Positions 27,201 through 38,642 of a DNA stretch of 64,000 nucleotides are shown here, in pieces. Source of the stretch: Haliclona indistincta (lineage: Eukaryota > Porifera > Demospongiae > Haplosclerida > Chalinidae); NCBI GenBank assembly GCA_964017065.1, contig OZ024791.1, positions 2,861,410 through 2,925,409 of the forward strand. Reading direction: 5' to 3'. The notes under the pieces are model-generated. The model was not told the origin of the DNA. It saw only the letters and a list, made by a program, of their open reading frames with translations, and did no database searches. Each line of letters opens with the position of its first letter. The stretch's first letter is position 1. The position numbers and the translations under genes are program-made.

Positions 27201-29790
27201 ATGGTGAGCGCCGGTTCTCTCAGCAGTTAGACTCGACCTTATAATCGGTTTATCACATTCTGTTCTCTCCTCAGAGCTTCTTCGGGCTAGGTCAAGGTGC
27301 TGAGGTAGTCATTGAGCTATCTGACGCTGAGAAGAGGAAGAAAGTCGACGTAAAAAACGAGGAAGGAAAAAAGGACAAATTGCTGCTCTATTACGATGGA
27401 GAGAGCGTGTCAGGACGGGTAAGAGAGAGTGGAATACTAAATTGTTACTACATGAGAATATGTAGCAAGTGTATTCGTTTCAGATTCCGTGTTTAGTACA
27501 TAAATTCTTTTCTCTTTCGTTTCACATTGCAAAACAAACATGCTTTTTAGACTTAGTGCAAGTGTGACTTCTCGTTTTTTTAGGTACACATTAACCTGAA
27601 GGGCAAGAAACTAGAGCACCATGGAATACGTGTTGAATTTGTCGGTCAAATCGGTATGTTCTATACTTATGAAACAATCTCTACTCATGATTTTTTGCTC
27701 ATAGAAATGTTTTATGATCGTGGCAACCATCACGATTTCTTGTCTCTTGTTCGGCAAGTAAATCCACCGGGCGAGCTGACCTCATCTACAACTTTCCCTT
27801 TTGAGTTTCTTCGTGTAGAAAAGCCTCATGAATCTTACACAGGAACTAATGTTAGACTAAGGTGAGGTAGAGAGAGAGAGAGAGAGAGAAAGTGAGAGGG
27901 AGAGAGTGGTATGTTTGTAGGAGTTCCTTACCCATGGGCTAGTTTTATCATATATTGTGTTAACTAGTATGATACATGTTGTAGGTATTTTCTGCGTGTT
28001 GTGATCGCTCGGAGATTGTCTGACATAGTGAAAGAGTATGATGTAGCCGTGCACACTCTCAGCAGTTATCCAGACATGAACAATAGGTGAGTGAGGTCTG
28101 TACTGATCTGTTTGTGAGCAGCCGTTGATAGTCACAATATGCATCTCCTACTACTCTACTTGATGAACAGCTGTGTGACATGACCACTAGTACATAGCTT
28201 AGTATACCACCTGCCTTCCATTGACTGATTCATTTAACAGCAATAATTATTTTGCCTTTTTGTTCACCCGCCAGCTTTGAAACTGCAGCACATACAAACC
28301 CACAATTTACAAAGGCTCGACTCATACATATCGTTTGGTGATAAAGACACTTTTTATAGCGGACTAAAAACTTAAAACTAAACTTCAATGTTGCTTTTTT
28401 GTGTTGTCATAGGCAATACAATTAAAGCAACATCAACTTTTGCAGAATTTATTAGCAGTATTCTGCTCTAATATGTCTACTTTATTTACTGCTCTTTGAT
28501 GATCTTACACTTTTTTCCTCAGTTTGAAAATGGAGGTCGGTATTGAGGACTGCCTTCACATTGAATTTGAATACAACAAAGCAAAGTGAGTGCTTGTAGC
28601 TTCTTCTGCTGTTAATCATTCTCTCTTTCCCTCCAGATATCATCTCCGAGACATAGTGGTTGGTAAGATTTATTTTCTGTTGGTACGTATCAAAATCAAA
28701 CACATGGAAATAGCCATCATAAAGAAAGAGACAACTGGGACTCGTGAGTCAACTTTTTAATGTTAAACTCAGCAAATGAACCTCAAATTGTACTGAGATT
28801 TTTAGTTTGGGCTATCTTGTGTTACAGCGGTTTCACTACTTCTTGCAATCTAAAAGCGTCAACTGTGTTTAATCTGAATCACGCAATGTAATAAACGTTC
28901 CAAATAAGGCACGGATCATGCTTTACGCTTTTGTAGCTGTTGCAAGGAGTAATAAAACCGGTGTATCTATAGTGCACATGCTATTCAAAATGTGACATGA
29001 GCACGTACATTGCATAATAATTACTACTGCTGCTAGGCGGTAGTATGTAGGGATGATGACCCATGATTTAAGATGGCGACTGCAACAGGTTAAAACAAAC
29101 TATCGCTTGTATCTTCGCTATACCGAATTTCTAGCGTTCACATAGGAGGGTCTTGGTGCAACTGAGCCAGTTGCTGTACTAAGTCAAACCAGCATAGTTT
29201 GTTATGTGACATTGTAAGCACACTGTCCCTGGATGCTTATTGTGTGCTATCATGTGTTGATTCTGCTATTATCTCCTCAGCGCCAAATGTGTACACTGAG
29301 AATGAACAAGTAGCAAAGTATGAGATTATGGATGGAGCTCCTGTTAGAGGTAACCACTGTATAGCATACGCTATAGATTGTATGGCAGCAAAGTATCTGT
29401 GCACAGTCATTCATGTAATAGTAATGTGTAATTGCGTAATCTGCTGATCAACCTGCTGGAGGTGCTGTAGTTACTAAACCATAATAGTTTTACGTGTGTA
29501 CTGCTGTATTCTCTTTATAGGTGAATCTATTCCAATCCGTCTATTTCTTGCTGGATATGAGTTAACCCCTACAATGAGAGACATCAATAAGAAATTCTCA
29601 TGTCGTTACTACCTGAACCTAGTGCTAGTCGATGAAGAGGAGAGACGATACTTCAAACAACAAGTCAGTTATACCATCAGTAACTATCTTTACCACCAGT
29701 CTCCATTTTTTTACTTGTTTCCTATAGGAGATTCTATTGTGGCGTAAGGGTGATGTCAAGTCGTCCAGAAAGATCCATACGCCCAAGTAG
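27201..29790 (+). CDS. VPS26: VPS26, retromer subunit
   Basis: VPS26 is the arrestin-like subunit of retromer, which returns cargo from endosomes to the Golgi and plasma membrane. Exon 1 codes only the ATG (27201-27203, followed directly by GTGAGC). Then come 27275-27418, 27584-27653, 27705-27861, 27985-28086, 28523-28585, 28637-28743, 29281-29349, 29521-29663 and 29728-29790. Near-identical blocks to human VPS26A include YYDGESVSG, LEHHGIRVEFVGQIE, NVRLRYFLRV, KMEVGIEDCLHIEFEYNKAK, VGKIYFLLVRIKIKHME, KYEIMDGAPVRGESIPIRLF and LNLVLVDEEERRYFKQQEI. The protein ends soon after LLWRKGD, so it lacks the longer vertebrate tail. The 28744-29280 intron contains a stem-loop element. Confidence 0.96.
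27866..27907 (+). repeat. (GA)n microsatellite in VPS26 intron 4
   Basis: A run of gagagaga interrupted by aaagtgagaggg lies directly after the splice donor of the 27705-27861 exon. It is a simple repeat without coding role. Confidence 0.85.
29027..29145 (+). mobile_element. Stem-loop element with AAGATGGCG core, copy 3 (in VPS26 intron)
   Basis: An imperfect stem (actactgc/gcggtagt), then tatgtagggatga, then atttaagatggcgactgcaa and a diverged tail. The order stem, tagggatga, AAGATGGCG matches copies 1 and 4. Confidence 0.5.
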
Positions 29791-29944
29791 CTGACTATTT
29801 CTACGCCATGATGGTGTAGTGTGTATTAAATCTATAACTTATCTTTTCTTGTGTGTGGTGTGGTTGTACGCTCTTTCATTAATTTTTGAATAAAAATGTT
29901 AACCAGATGGTCAGCACATGAATACACTACACATGAGTTCAGAG

Positions 29945-31605
29945 TTATTTGTTTGCAAAAGTGATCTTCATTGCATGCGTTGCTGTGATGCGGAATCCCT
30001 GTAGTGATGTCATCGCATCAGTAGCCTGTATCTCTGTCGCAAATTCAACAAATGCGATGTCAGTACGTGAGGGAACAAGACGAACTTCTTGAAGACCAGG
30101 AAATCTGAAAAACAAAGAAACAAACATCAGTTATTCGGACAACAAATAGTTCGAGCTCACTGTTCGAAAAGCATTTTCAACATCATCTCATTAGTCTCTG
30201 GAGGAAGGTGACTAAGAAACAAGATTTTGTTGGGAACTGAAGTGGCTACAGAAACACAGTTGAGTCGATGTAGCTAACCAAATGCAGTACTTACCTCCTC
30301 CTTTGTGCTGGGTCTGAGATTGAGCTCCAGTCTGTTGTTTAGCAGCTGCTTTCTTTGCAGTTGGGCGAGCTGAAAAATTACAAAAATAAATGACAGTTGC
30401 AATTGTACAGAAGCAATAAAGCTCGGCGAATTAGATTTTAAATAGGAAAGCTCTATGTTGCAAAGCTAGCATGGTTCACAATCATGGAGTGTTGTGAGTA
30501 TGAGTATTCACATGTTGAAATCAGCATAAATCCCACACCTGGAGCACTCAGAATGCTACACAGGCTGAGCACTTTTCAAAGAAATAGTGTTAATAGAATC
30601 CTAATGTGTAAATATTCAAATTCTTTGCTACCAAAAGTGTAAAAAGTTTTTACAACCAAACTCTCCTCTCAAGAAAACAGGTATGGTTCAATTAGTGTCC
30701 TAGTGACACTCAAGCTACTAGACTATAGATACTGTTATGTAATCAACACACAGGTATAATCATAAAGTGTATTGAGACGGCTAAACCAAGCCAAAATTGA
30801 ACAACGTGATTATCATCGGCTTAATGACTACCGATGTTCTATAGTAAAATCATTATTACAACAGACAGTCACATGCACTATAGTTTATGCTAGAGAATAG
30901 TAATGTAATAGTATGTTGTATTAATGACTGCCAAAAATGTACAACACACACTTAGCAATGGAGGAATAGAAATTGAGCAGCTTTTTGCTTGAAGTAACTC
31001 ACCTTCTTCTGTTTTTTTCTTCTTTCTTTCAATGTACGTGCCATCTAGTTTCGCAATAGCATCACTCTTGCTCTTACCGTAAGCAATACGCTGAGGAAAC
31101 AGACCAGAAGGGTGTGAGAGAGCCGTGCAATGCAAGGACTGCGGCACTCTTTGATCACCCAATACATCAATGAAACAGTGACATAATAATTATTGTCTCA
31201 AATATTCAATAAAATCCACCTGAACCCTTTTATGAAAATGTACTGTAATGTAGGTATATCTCTAATAGGCTCAGTTACATATATTATGTCGTTTGATTAT
31301 GTACCATTGGTTTGTCGTAAAATGGAAACCCTTGCATTGAACGAATGGCACTAGTAGCACTGGAGATTTCCCTAAACACAACAAAAGCCTGTCCACGCAT
31401 TTTGAGAGTCTTCAACGCCACAATGTCTAGGATCTCACCAAACTGAGAAAATATGGCATAAAGTGACTTCTTCAGTTCTGTGAAAATCAAACCAAAGGTC
31501 AGTTAATTGAAAACAAGCAGTGCTGTAGATAAAACACTGACCTTCTTTCTTCACTTTCTCATTGAGGTTGTTGATGTAAATCGTGTTGTTGGGAGGATAC
31601 TCCAT
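29945..31605 (-). CDS. SNRPB2: U2 snRNP protein B'' / U1A-like RNA-binding protein
   Basis: Binds the stem-loop of U2 (or U1) snRNA in the spliceosome through two RRMs. Minus-strand exons: 31542-31605 (ATG at 31605), 31305-31477, 31003-31090, 30295-30369, 30161-30245, 29945-30104 (TAA). RRM1 is unmistakable: [46 protein letters not shown] (RNP1 core RGQAFVVF), [17 protein letters not shown] Lys-rich linker follows. RRM2 has [35 protein letters not shown] and DIAFVEF. In animals outside vertebrates one gene of this family often serves both U1 and U2 (SNF in Drosophila). Whether this one does cannot be told from sequence. The 30370-31002 intron shows nothing I recognise. Confidence 0.93.
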
Positions 31606-31725
31606 TTTTAGCAAGCTCAATCACGATCACACCGCCTTCTTCCACGTTTTTCCACTATCACGCATGCTCAATAAAGCGAATGGGTGTGCCCATATCAGCT
31701 AGCCAGGGCGTGGTTTTGTTCAGAA
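31606..31725. promoter_or_regulatory. Divergent promoter between SNRPB2 and Beclin-1
   Basis: 120 bp between opposing start codons (31605 minus, 31726 plus). GC is higher than the flanking introns and no TATA box is seen. Confidence 0.5.
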
Positions 31726-33039
31726 ATGGCGAGCTCGAACAGACCTGTGTCGAATGCTGCAGGACAGACGCAAGAACGGACGACACACGTCACTGTTGTG
31801 TGTCAACGTTGCTCCAAACCTATCAAACTCAATCGTTCTTTAAGAGCTGAGGTGCTTCGTGGGTTGGTTGAAAAGAAAGCCCCAGTTTGGCCTAGTGAGC
31901 GCTCTCCACCTGAAGGATACAACACCAGCAACAGCACGTTCGCACTCGCTCGCACTGACCGTCCAAAATCAGACGTTCTTGGTAGCTTACCGAGTGAGCC
32001 GAACCGAGAAGACGCGGAATACTACGTAAACGAGATCAGATTGGCGACTGAGAGCCTTCGTTTGCTCTCCGCTACCAGCGACGTAGACCACCCGTTGTGT
32101 ACTGTGTGCCCCGAGTCTGCTCTAGAATACTATCAGCAAGAAATACGCGCAGAGGAAGAGGCTCACCAGCGATACCAGCGCATGATAGATCACCTTAAGG
32201 AACAGGACACTTCTGAAGAACAGAGTCTTGATTCTGAACTTGTGAGGCTGCGCGAAGAGAAGACGAAACTGGAGGCCGAATTAGACCAACTGCACAGGCA
32301 ATCGGAGGAGGTAACCGAACAGTTAACAAAGGAAAGAGAGCGCGAGGCAGCACTATCGCAACAAGAGAAGGAGTACTGGGAGGAGTTCAATGATCACCAG
32401 CGACAGATGCTAGACCTCAGAGACCAACAGACAGGAATGGACCTGCAACTGCAGTATACCCAGGATCAGCTTAGTCGCCTGAAGCGTACTAGTGTGCTCA
32501 ATACTGCCTTCCACATCTGGCACAATGGCCACTTTGCCACAATCAATGGTCTTAGATTTGGACGACTGCCGAATGTTCTAGTGGATTGGACTGAGATCAA
32601 TGCTGCATGGGGTCAAACCACTCTACTACTATGCACTCTTGAGAACCTTTGTGGCATTAATTTTCAACGATACAAGTTGATACCGTATGGGAGTCAGTCG
32701 TTTGTGCACAGTATTGAGGGCAAGAAGCGCAATCTGCCTCTGTACACCAGCTCACGATTATTCTCTGATGCTCGGTTTGATTCAGGAATGACTGCTTTTC
32801 TAGACTGTCTCAGGCAATTCAAAGAGCATGTTGAGACAGCCAGCAACGGGCGGTTTATGCTTCCATACAAGATAGTTGATGACCGCATTGGTGAAGGTCA
32901 AGAACTTTATTCTATTCGAATCCAGCTCAACTCTGAAGAACGTTGGACAAAGGCTCTCAAGTTTGTTCTGACTAATTTGCGTTGGGGCATGACCTGGGTC
33001 AGCTCTAATGCCTTAGCTGAAGGAGCCGAGAAAACGTAA
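31726..33039 (+). CDS. BECN1: Beclin-1 / Atg6, autophagy core protein (single exon)
   Basis: Beclin-1 is the scaffold of the VPS34 PI3-kinase complexes that start autophagosomes. The ATG at 31726 gives MASSNRPVSN; a longer upstream frame lacks a better start. N-terminal VCQRCSKPIKLN matches the conserved C-x-x-C element. SDVDHPLC marks the junction to a long Glu/Gln/Arg-rich coiled coil (about residues 140-265). The C-terminal evolutionarily conserved domain has NTAFHIWHNGHFATINGLRF, WTEINAAWGQ, YKLIPYGS and the membrane-dipping segment LRWGMTWVSSNAL. No intron is needed over 438 codons, unusual for this window where most genes have 8-15. The region just before SDVDHPLC, where human Beclin has its BH3 motif, keeps leucines but not the Gly-Asp pair. 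Confidence 0.97.
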   Translation: MASSNRPVSNAAGQTQERTTHVTVVCQRCSKPIKLNRSLRAEVLRGLVEKKAPVWPSERSPPEGYNTSNSTFALARTDRPKSDVLGSLPSEPNREDAEYYVNEIRLATESLRLLSATSDVDHPLCTVCPESALEYYQQEIRAEEEAHQRYQRMIDHLKEQDTSEEQSLDSELVRLREEKTKLEAELDQLHRQSEEVTEQLTKEREREAALSQQEKEYWEEFNDHQRQMLDLRDQQTGMDLQLQYTQDQLSRLKRTSVLNTAFHIWHNGHFATINGLRFGRLPNVLVDWTEINAAWGQTTLLLCTLENLCGINFQRYKLIPYGSQSFVHSIEGKKRNLPLYTSSRLFSDARFDSGMTAFLDCLRQFKEHVETASNGRFMLPYKIVDDRIGEGQELYSIRIQLNSEERWTKALKFVLTNLRWGMTWVSSNALAEGAEKT

Positions 33040-33159
33040 ATACAGAACGTGCATTGCATGCAAATCTGTTGATTTTGTTCATGATTTTTAAGATGATAAT
33101 CATGGGGGTGGAGCGTTCGCAGGTTGAACAATCTAGACCTCGCATAGTGTGCAGCGGCA

Positions 33160-36100
33160 ATGGCGACTAACCAGGCTGGTCATTTGAACACTTCACAGTG
33201 GGGTAAGACTCGCGTTCTTGCACTAGACAGTATCAGTTCTTGCGTGTGTTTATGTGTATGATGTTTGTTGAAACTATATGTGTATCGCGGCCGATTGTGC
33301 AAGCATCTATTGGTTCCATAGTAGGGCGTCCACTGTCGATAGTATGCAAGTGCATCTTGTCTCAGAGTGACTCTATCGCTTTCTAACGGTGCTAATATTT
33401 CTTAGGCATCACTGTAGCAGCGCTAACTTGTAGTAAGAAGCGAAGTGACTGGCCACGTTCGATGGCGAAGCTTACCATGCACTTTGCGGTGACCGAAGGT
33501 CGTTTCCAATCATGGATCACCTAGAGCGCGTGGTACAACGTTTTCTGCTAGATCATGACTGTCTTTTGTAGTAAATACAGCGACTGCTGTTGTGAGTATA
33601 GGTAGTGTAAGCGTTTTTTGTGTGTCGCCTCAACCATCAAGCTTTATGTACGGCAATGTGTACGTGAGGCCATTATTGTGTTTCCGGATACAGATTTGAG
33701 CCTCTACGAGCTACATCGCAAGCCACACGAGGTGATAAGCGACCAGACAGTCATTGGAGTGTCTCCCCGAGCTCTGCACAGTGAACTAATGTGTCCCATC
33801 TGCCTGGATCTCATGAAGAACACTCTGACTACCAAGGAAGTACGTGTGTAACTGTTGCTGCTAGTAGGCGATTTATCGGCCCCCGTCGGGGGAGTATGAA
33901 ACTACGAGCCTATTTGTTTACGATACTTGTCTCTTTTGTTCAGTGCTTGCACAGATTTTGTCAGGAGTGTATCATAACAGCACTGAGAAGCGGGTAAGAT
34001 GCTAACTCAACTGCCATTGGTTATGTGCAATTATGCATTATGTACACTTGCATGCTTATTTTACTTGCAGAAACAAGGAATGTCCTACCTGCCGCAAGAA
34101 ACTAGTATCCAAGCGATCTCTGAGAGCTGATCCAAATTTCGACTCTCTTATCTCTAAGGTTATCTATAACAATTTCAGCTGTAAATTGCACCAAGAATGT
34201 GCTACTGTTTATTGTCTATTATTGCAGATATACCCTAACAGAGAGGAGCTTCAGCAGGTTAGTATTGACTGTAGTGTGCATGCACAACCAACAATATTGA
34301 AAGCCCAGCACTGTAGTTGTACAAATCGCCTCAGTGTGCTGTAGATAAGTTTAATGAAATGCAATTTTGCAGAAACTGCAGATTATTATTAAGCTAATAA
34401 CTTGCATTTTTGCAGGAGAAGCAGAGAAATTTCAGAACTCCAGTTCTTCAGCGAAGAAAGGTTTGCCATAGCAAATTCAATATGGTGGCTATCATACTGT
34501 AGCTGTTTGTAAATAGCATTATTGAAAATGTCTCCATAGTTGAACAGTGAATGCTGTGTAACACGTTATGTCGACAAGTAATATAATGTTGTCAACATTG
34601 TTAATCATAATGGCATGCCTCCTGCAAACCTTGCCTTCAATACTTAATAGTATTGGTTGTTATGTATACTCACCATCAGTATGACATGCAACACTGCTGA
34701 TGATCATGTATGTGTGTTTCAGAATCAACCATGTGTCTTCTCGCACTCACTGTGTATTTTCTTAGTTTATTTTTTTCTAGTTACTAGGATTGAATTATCC
34801 CACACTACCTACTTTCAGTCAGTGTGCATTTGAACTTGTGTGTTGAATAATCAGCTGCATCGTTCCTTGCTCGTGTCATATGCAACAGCCAATAGCTTGT
34901 TAAAACCATACCAGTGCAAACCTAGCAAGTGTGAACCAGCCCATTGTTATGCATTTCTGCAAAGTTCATAGTTTTGTGACCTTGCTATGATCTCATTACA
35001 GGGTTTTGCAGGTCACTTGTTGCGGCGAAAATGACAAATTGATGAGGCCACACCCACTTATCTAGCACCACAGAAAGTTGGTGAAAAGAGAAACGCTTGT
35101 AGTATCGTGCAAGGTATAGCGCCTTGCCGTTATTTTCTCAAATCACCAAGTATAGTCTAGGCTCTGACTGCAGCGGTCAAGCAAAAGCAGCGTGCACGAT
35201 ACTACAAGCGTTTCTTTTCGCCAACTTTCTGTGGTGCTGGATAAGCGGGCGTGGCCTCGTTGATTTGTCGTTTTCACCGCAACAAGTGACCTGCAAAACC
35301 CTGTAATGAGATCATAGCAAGAATACATATTATACCAATAATGGTGTGACTGTGCGACACTGCTGTTCGAAAGGAAAAGAAGACATTAAAACTTTAATGT
35401 TGCATCACATAGTTAATGTGCAATTTTGCAGCAGATTTTACTTTCGTTCGAAAATTGTGTAGCAAATGGCAACTAGTGTGTGGTATCTACCAGCTACCAT
35501 AAGCTGTGTAGCGTATGGCTACTAGTGTGTGGTATCTACCAGCTACCATAAGCTGTGTAGCGTATGGCTACTGGTGTGTGGTATCTACCAGCTACCGTAA
35601 GCTGTGTAGCGTATGGCAACTAGTGTGTGGTATCTACCAGCTACCATAAGCTGTGTAGCGTATGGCTACTAGTGTGTGGTATCTACCAGCTACCATAAGC
35701 TGTGTGGCGTATGGCTACTAGTGTGTGGTATCTACCAGCTACCGTAAGCTGTGTAGCGTATGGCAACTAGTGTGTGGTATCTACCAGCTACCATAAGCTG
35801 TGTAGCGTATGGCTACTAGTGTGTGGTATCTACCAGCTACCGTAAGCTGTGTAGCGTATGGCTACTAGTGTGTGGTATCTACCAGCTACCGTAAGCTGTG
35901 TAGCTTATGGCTACTAGTGTGTGGTATCTACCAGCTACCGTAAGCTGTGTAGCTTATGGCTACTAGTGTGTGGTATCTACCAGCTACCATAAGCTGTGTA
36001 GCATATGGCTACTAGTGTGTGGTATCTACCAGCTACCATAAGCTGTGTAGCGTATGGCTACTAGTGTGTGGTATCTACCAGCTATCGTAAACTTATAAAA

Positions 36101-38109
36101 TTCGCACATAAAAATGTTCATCTGGACATGGCAAGAATTCTACATGTGGTAAGTTTTCATAATGCAAGTGAAATCCACTGTATTGCATTAATGTGCCTGC
36201 ATATGCATCTAAATACTTAACGATTATCTTTTCCCAGAGGAGAGGTGATCTCTCAACTCCTACACCTGATGGTAAGTGCTTTAGTGTTCCACTAACTTAC
36301 TCTCCCACGCCATTTTTAGTCTCACCATCTGTGTCAAGAGAAAGCACACCGGTCTCAAAAAAGACCAAAGTTGATTCAGGTAAATTTTTATTTGCAATTG
36401 ACTGTCTTGGTACAGTAACGCTCATGCCAACAGTCATATGTACTAGTACAAATACCTATGCACAGCTGTAGGCAGTGGCGGGATTATTTGCAAATTTATT
36501 TTGTAGCGACACATTTTATGACAAAATTCAAAATCAGTGCACCCCGCAAAAATTTTCAAGCATCAATTTTATGTTTAAGATGCTCTCAGACACAGTTGAT
36601 TTTCAGTGATGTTTGTTGCTTTTGTTCATAGAACCACCATCACTTGATGTCAGCCCATCCAGTGATCAAGAACAGGAGGTATGCCTTGTACAATGTTTAT
36701 GCTGTATTGTGTCGTGTACAAATTTAAGTTTATGATAAACCGTTTTTGCATGATTGCATATTTCTTCTGATGAATTAAAATTATTGTATCCTATAATCCT
36801 ACTACTTGTTATTAGTACACACATGGCTTGTAGCAACACCATGAATAAACAAGTACCAGATTAGCTGCATAGTTTATATACTGGAGCATTATAGATTGTA
36901 TATACTTGTCTGTGTACACCAGAATAAAAGGCACAGTTGCATTCTGTATAATTGTCTTTTTTGCAGGATGTAGTAGAGTTACAGCTTCACCCGCACCCTA
37001 GTGATGATCAAGTGACGGACGAGCTAATTAGAAACCTGAGCACAACACCAGCTGCAACAAGTGAGTCCACTTTACTGCACAGCAAACAACCCATTTTTAT
37101 AATGTACAAATCGTGTGGGACGTGTGAGTTGTCATTTTTTGTTTCTGCTTGGTCTTTCGAATAACTACTAAAATATCTTTTCAAATAGCTGATCTCTTGC
37201 ATGTACAACGGCAAGCCCGTAGACAGGGGGGGTTCGGACGAACCGCCCAGGCAGGCCAGGCTACCCAACGGTCCACTTGAAGTCTTTAGAAAATTACTAT
37301 ACTGGCTACTTTCGACTCCACAAATCGCTGTTACTAGTGCAGAAGACTGCAGTAGTGCGGCTAGCAGCTTCCTATATAGTTGCATGCACGGTACGCGATC
37401 GTGAACTGTTTGGTTCAATTGACACGCCCTAATGAATAATTAATTAGCAAAAATTTTCGGCGCTGCTCCGCGTCGCAAAAACGAACCCCCCTCTAAAAAT
37501 CCTGGCTACGGCCTTGAACGGACGCTATTTATGACTGTAACTCTGTGAAATATTTTTGCTAGGACATTATTCAGCTCATGTGTGTGTGTGCTATTCTGTA
37601 ATTTACAGTAGATCAAAAGAAAATTTGATTGTTACATTTTCTGTGATAGCAGCATGTGTGTTTGTGATGGGAAAGTTTGTTAAGTTTTTATTTGATCTAC
37701 CAACAGTTTCACATCTTGCAAAGTTCCTGGCTATTCAAGGAGAACAGATTAGTAAGTGAAATAATAATGATAGTGTATTTTATTTATTTTTCACAGGTGA
37801 AATGCCGCGATATTCATTATTTGCACAAATCACATCTGATTCCGATGACTATGTTGTGAGTTGGATCTCCATTTTGATCATTTTGTGTGAGCAATAATTT
37901 TACAGGTTCTAGCACCGGGAACATCATTAAAACAGATATGCGAAAATGTAAGTTCTTTCTTGCTTGTTTATTTGATAACATTAACTTCTCTTTCATCATT
38001 CTCTCTGTCTAACTTTTCTTACTATCTTTTAATACAGTACTGGACACCAGGTGACAAACTCAAGCTGTTCTTCCGCCTGTCCTCACAACTGTCGTCTATG
38101 ACAACATAG
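33160..38109 (+). CDS. RNF2: Polycomb RING-finger E3 ligase RING1/RNF2
   Basis: Catalytic subunit of PRC1, monoubiquitinating histone H2A. Exons: 33160-33202, 33694-33839, 33944-33993, 34071-34158, 34228-34257, 34416-34460, 36238-36271, 36320-36379, 36632-36678, 36967-37060, 37707-37751, 37797-37855, 37906-37947, 38038-38109. The RING is complete: [37 protein letters not shown] and [18 protein letters not shown], giving C3HC4. Upstream [15 protein letters not shown] matches the arm that wraps around its PCGF partner. The linker is short and Ser/Pro-rich. The C-terminal RAWUL fold is recognisable by [28 protein letters not shown] and a final [16 protein letters not shown], but is shorter than in vertebrates. 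The 34461-36237 intron carries a fold-back element and a 49-bp minisatellite; the 37061-37706 intron carries a MITE. Confidence 0.95.
34981..35321. mobile_element. Fold-back MITE, 341 bp, ~130-bp arms
   Basis: Left arm 34981-35111 (cttgctatgatctcattaca ... tatcgtgca) and right arm 35193-35321 are reverse complements with about 90 percent identity, around an 81-bp centre. No coding capacity. It sits in RING1 intron 6. Confidence 0.8.
35456..36090 (+). repeat. 49-bp minisatellite, about 13 copies
   Basis: Tandem units containing ctactagtgtgtggtatcta and ccagctaccataagctgtgt repeat without gaps through RING1 intron 6. Copies differ at a few fixed positions (gctact/gcaact, ccata/ccgta, agcgtat/agcttat), producing higher-order variants. 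Confidence 0.92.
37209..37518. mobile_element. MITE-like element in RING1 intron 10
   Basis: Left end gcaagcccgtagacaggggg and the reverse complement of the right end (caaggccgtagccagg ... ggggggttcg) are imperfect inverted repeats about 300 bp apart. The interior is not coding. Target duplication could not be determined. Confidence 0.5.
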
Positions 38110-38642
38110 TCACAAGCAGCATTGTGCTAGCTACAACCAGTCCATAGCTGCTTACCAATCAACTCACTGTACTGTATGATTGTGTGTCAATCACATTCTA
38201 TAGATTATGATAAACTTGTACCTATGACTGCAGAGACAGTTATGGTGGTGGTTTACCACCATTGGTATACTGAGAATTATAAAAAAATTGATTTATCTAA
38301 TAATTATGGTAGCATGGAGGTGGGATTATGGTGCTGAGATGGTGTCTGCGTAATCACCAGTTTCCTTCGTCACAACATGTCATGAGTATTATAGTCCCTG
38401 TGTAGACTTTGGCGAAGTCACTTGAGAAGACAAGAGCATCGAGATGCTAAGACCAGCTGACGAAACATGCATAGATGCAGTACTCAGTTAAAAAACATTG
38501 ATTTTACTATTCTACTAAAACATATCTTGCATTGACATTAATTAATAATTTTGTTATGATCTTGATAAAAGTTGAGTAGTCTATGAAATGTATAAAACTA
38601 CAATGATAAATTATAGTAGTAGAAGAGGTATGATTGAATCGG
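38110..38642. other. Convergent spacer between RING1 and the adenylate-kinase-like gene
   Basis: AT-rich sequence between two 3' ends. No coding potential or recognised repeat is seen. Confidence 0.4.

Noticed and set aside
31684..31725. N-terminal extension of Beclin-1
   Set aside because: No ATG lies in this stretch and the sequence is shared with the divergent promoter. MASSNRP at 31726 fits the family.
35456..36090. Regular repeats considered as a CRISPR array
   Set aside because: Units are contiguous 49-bp tandem copies without unique spacers, in an intron of an animal gene.
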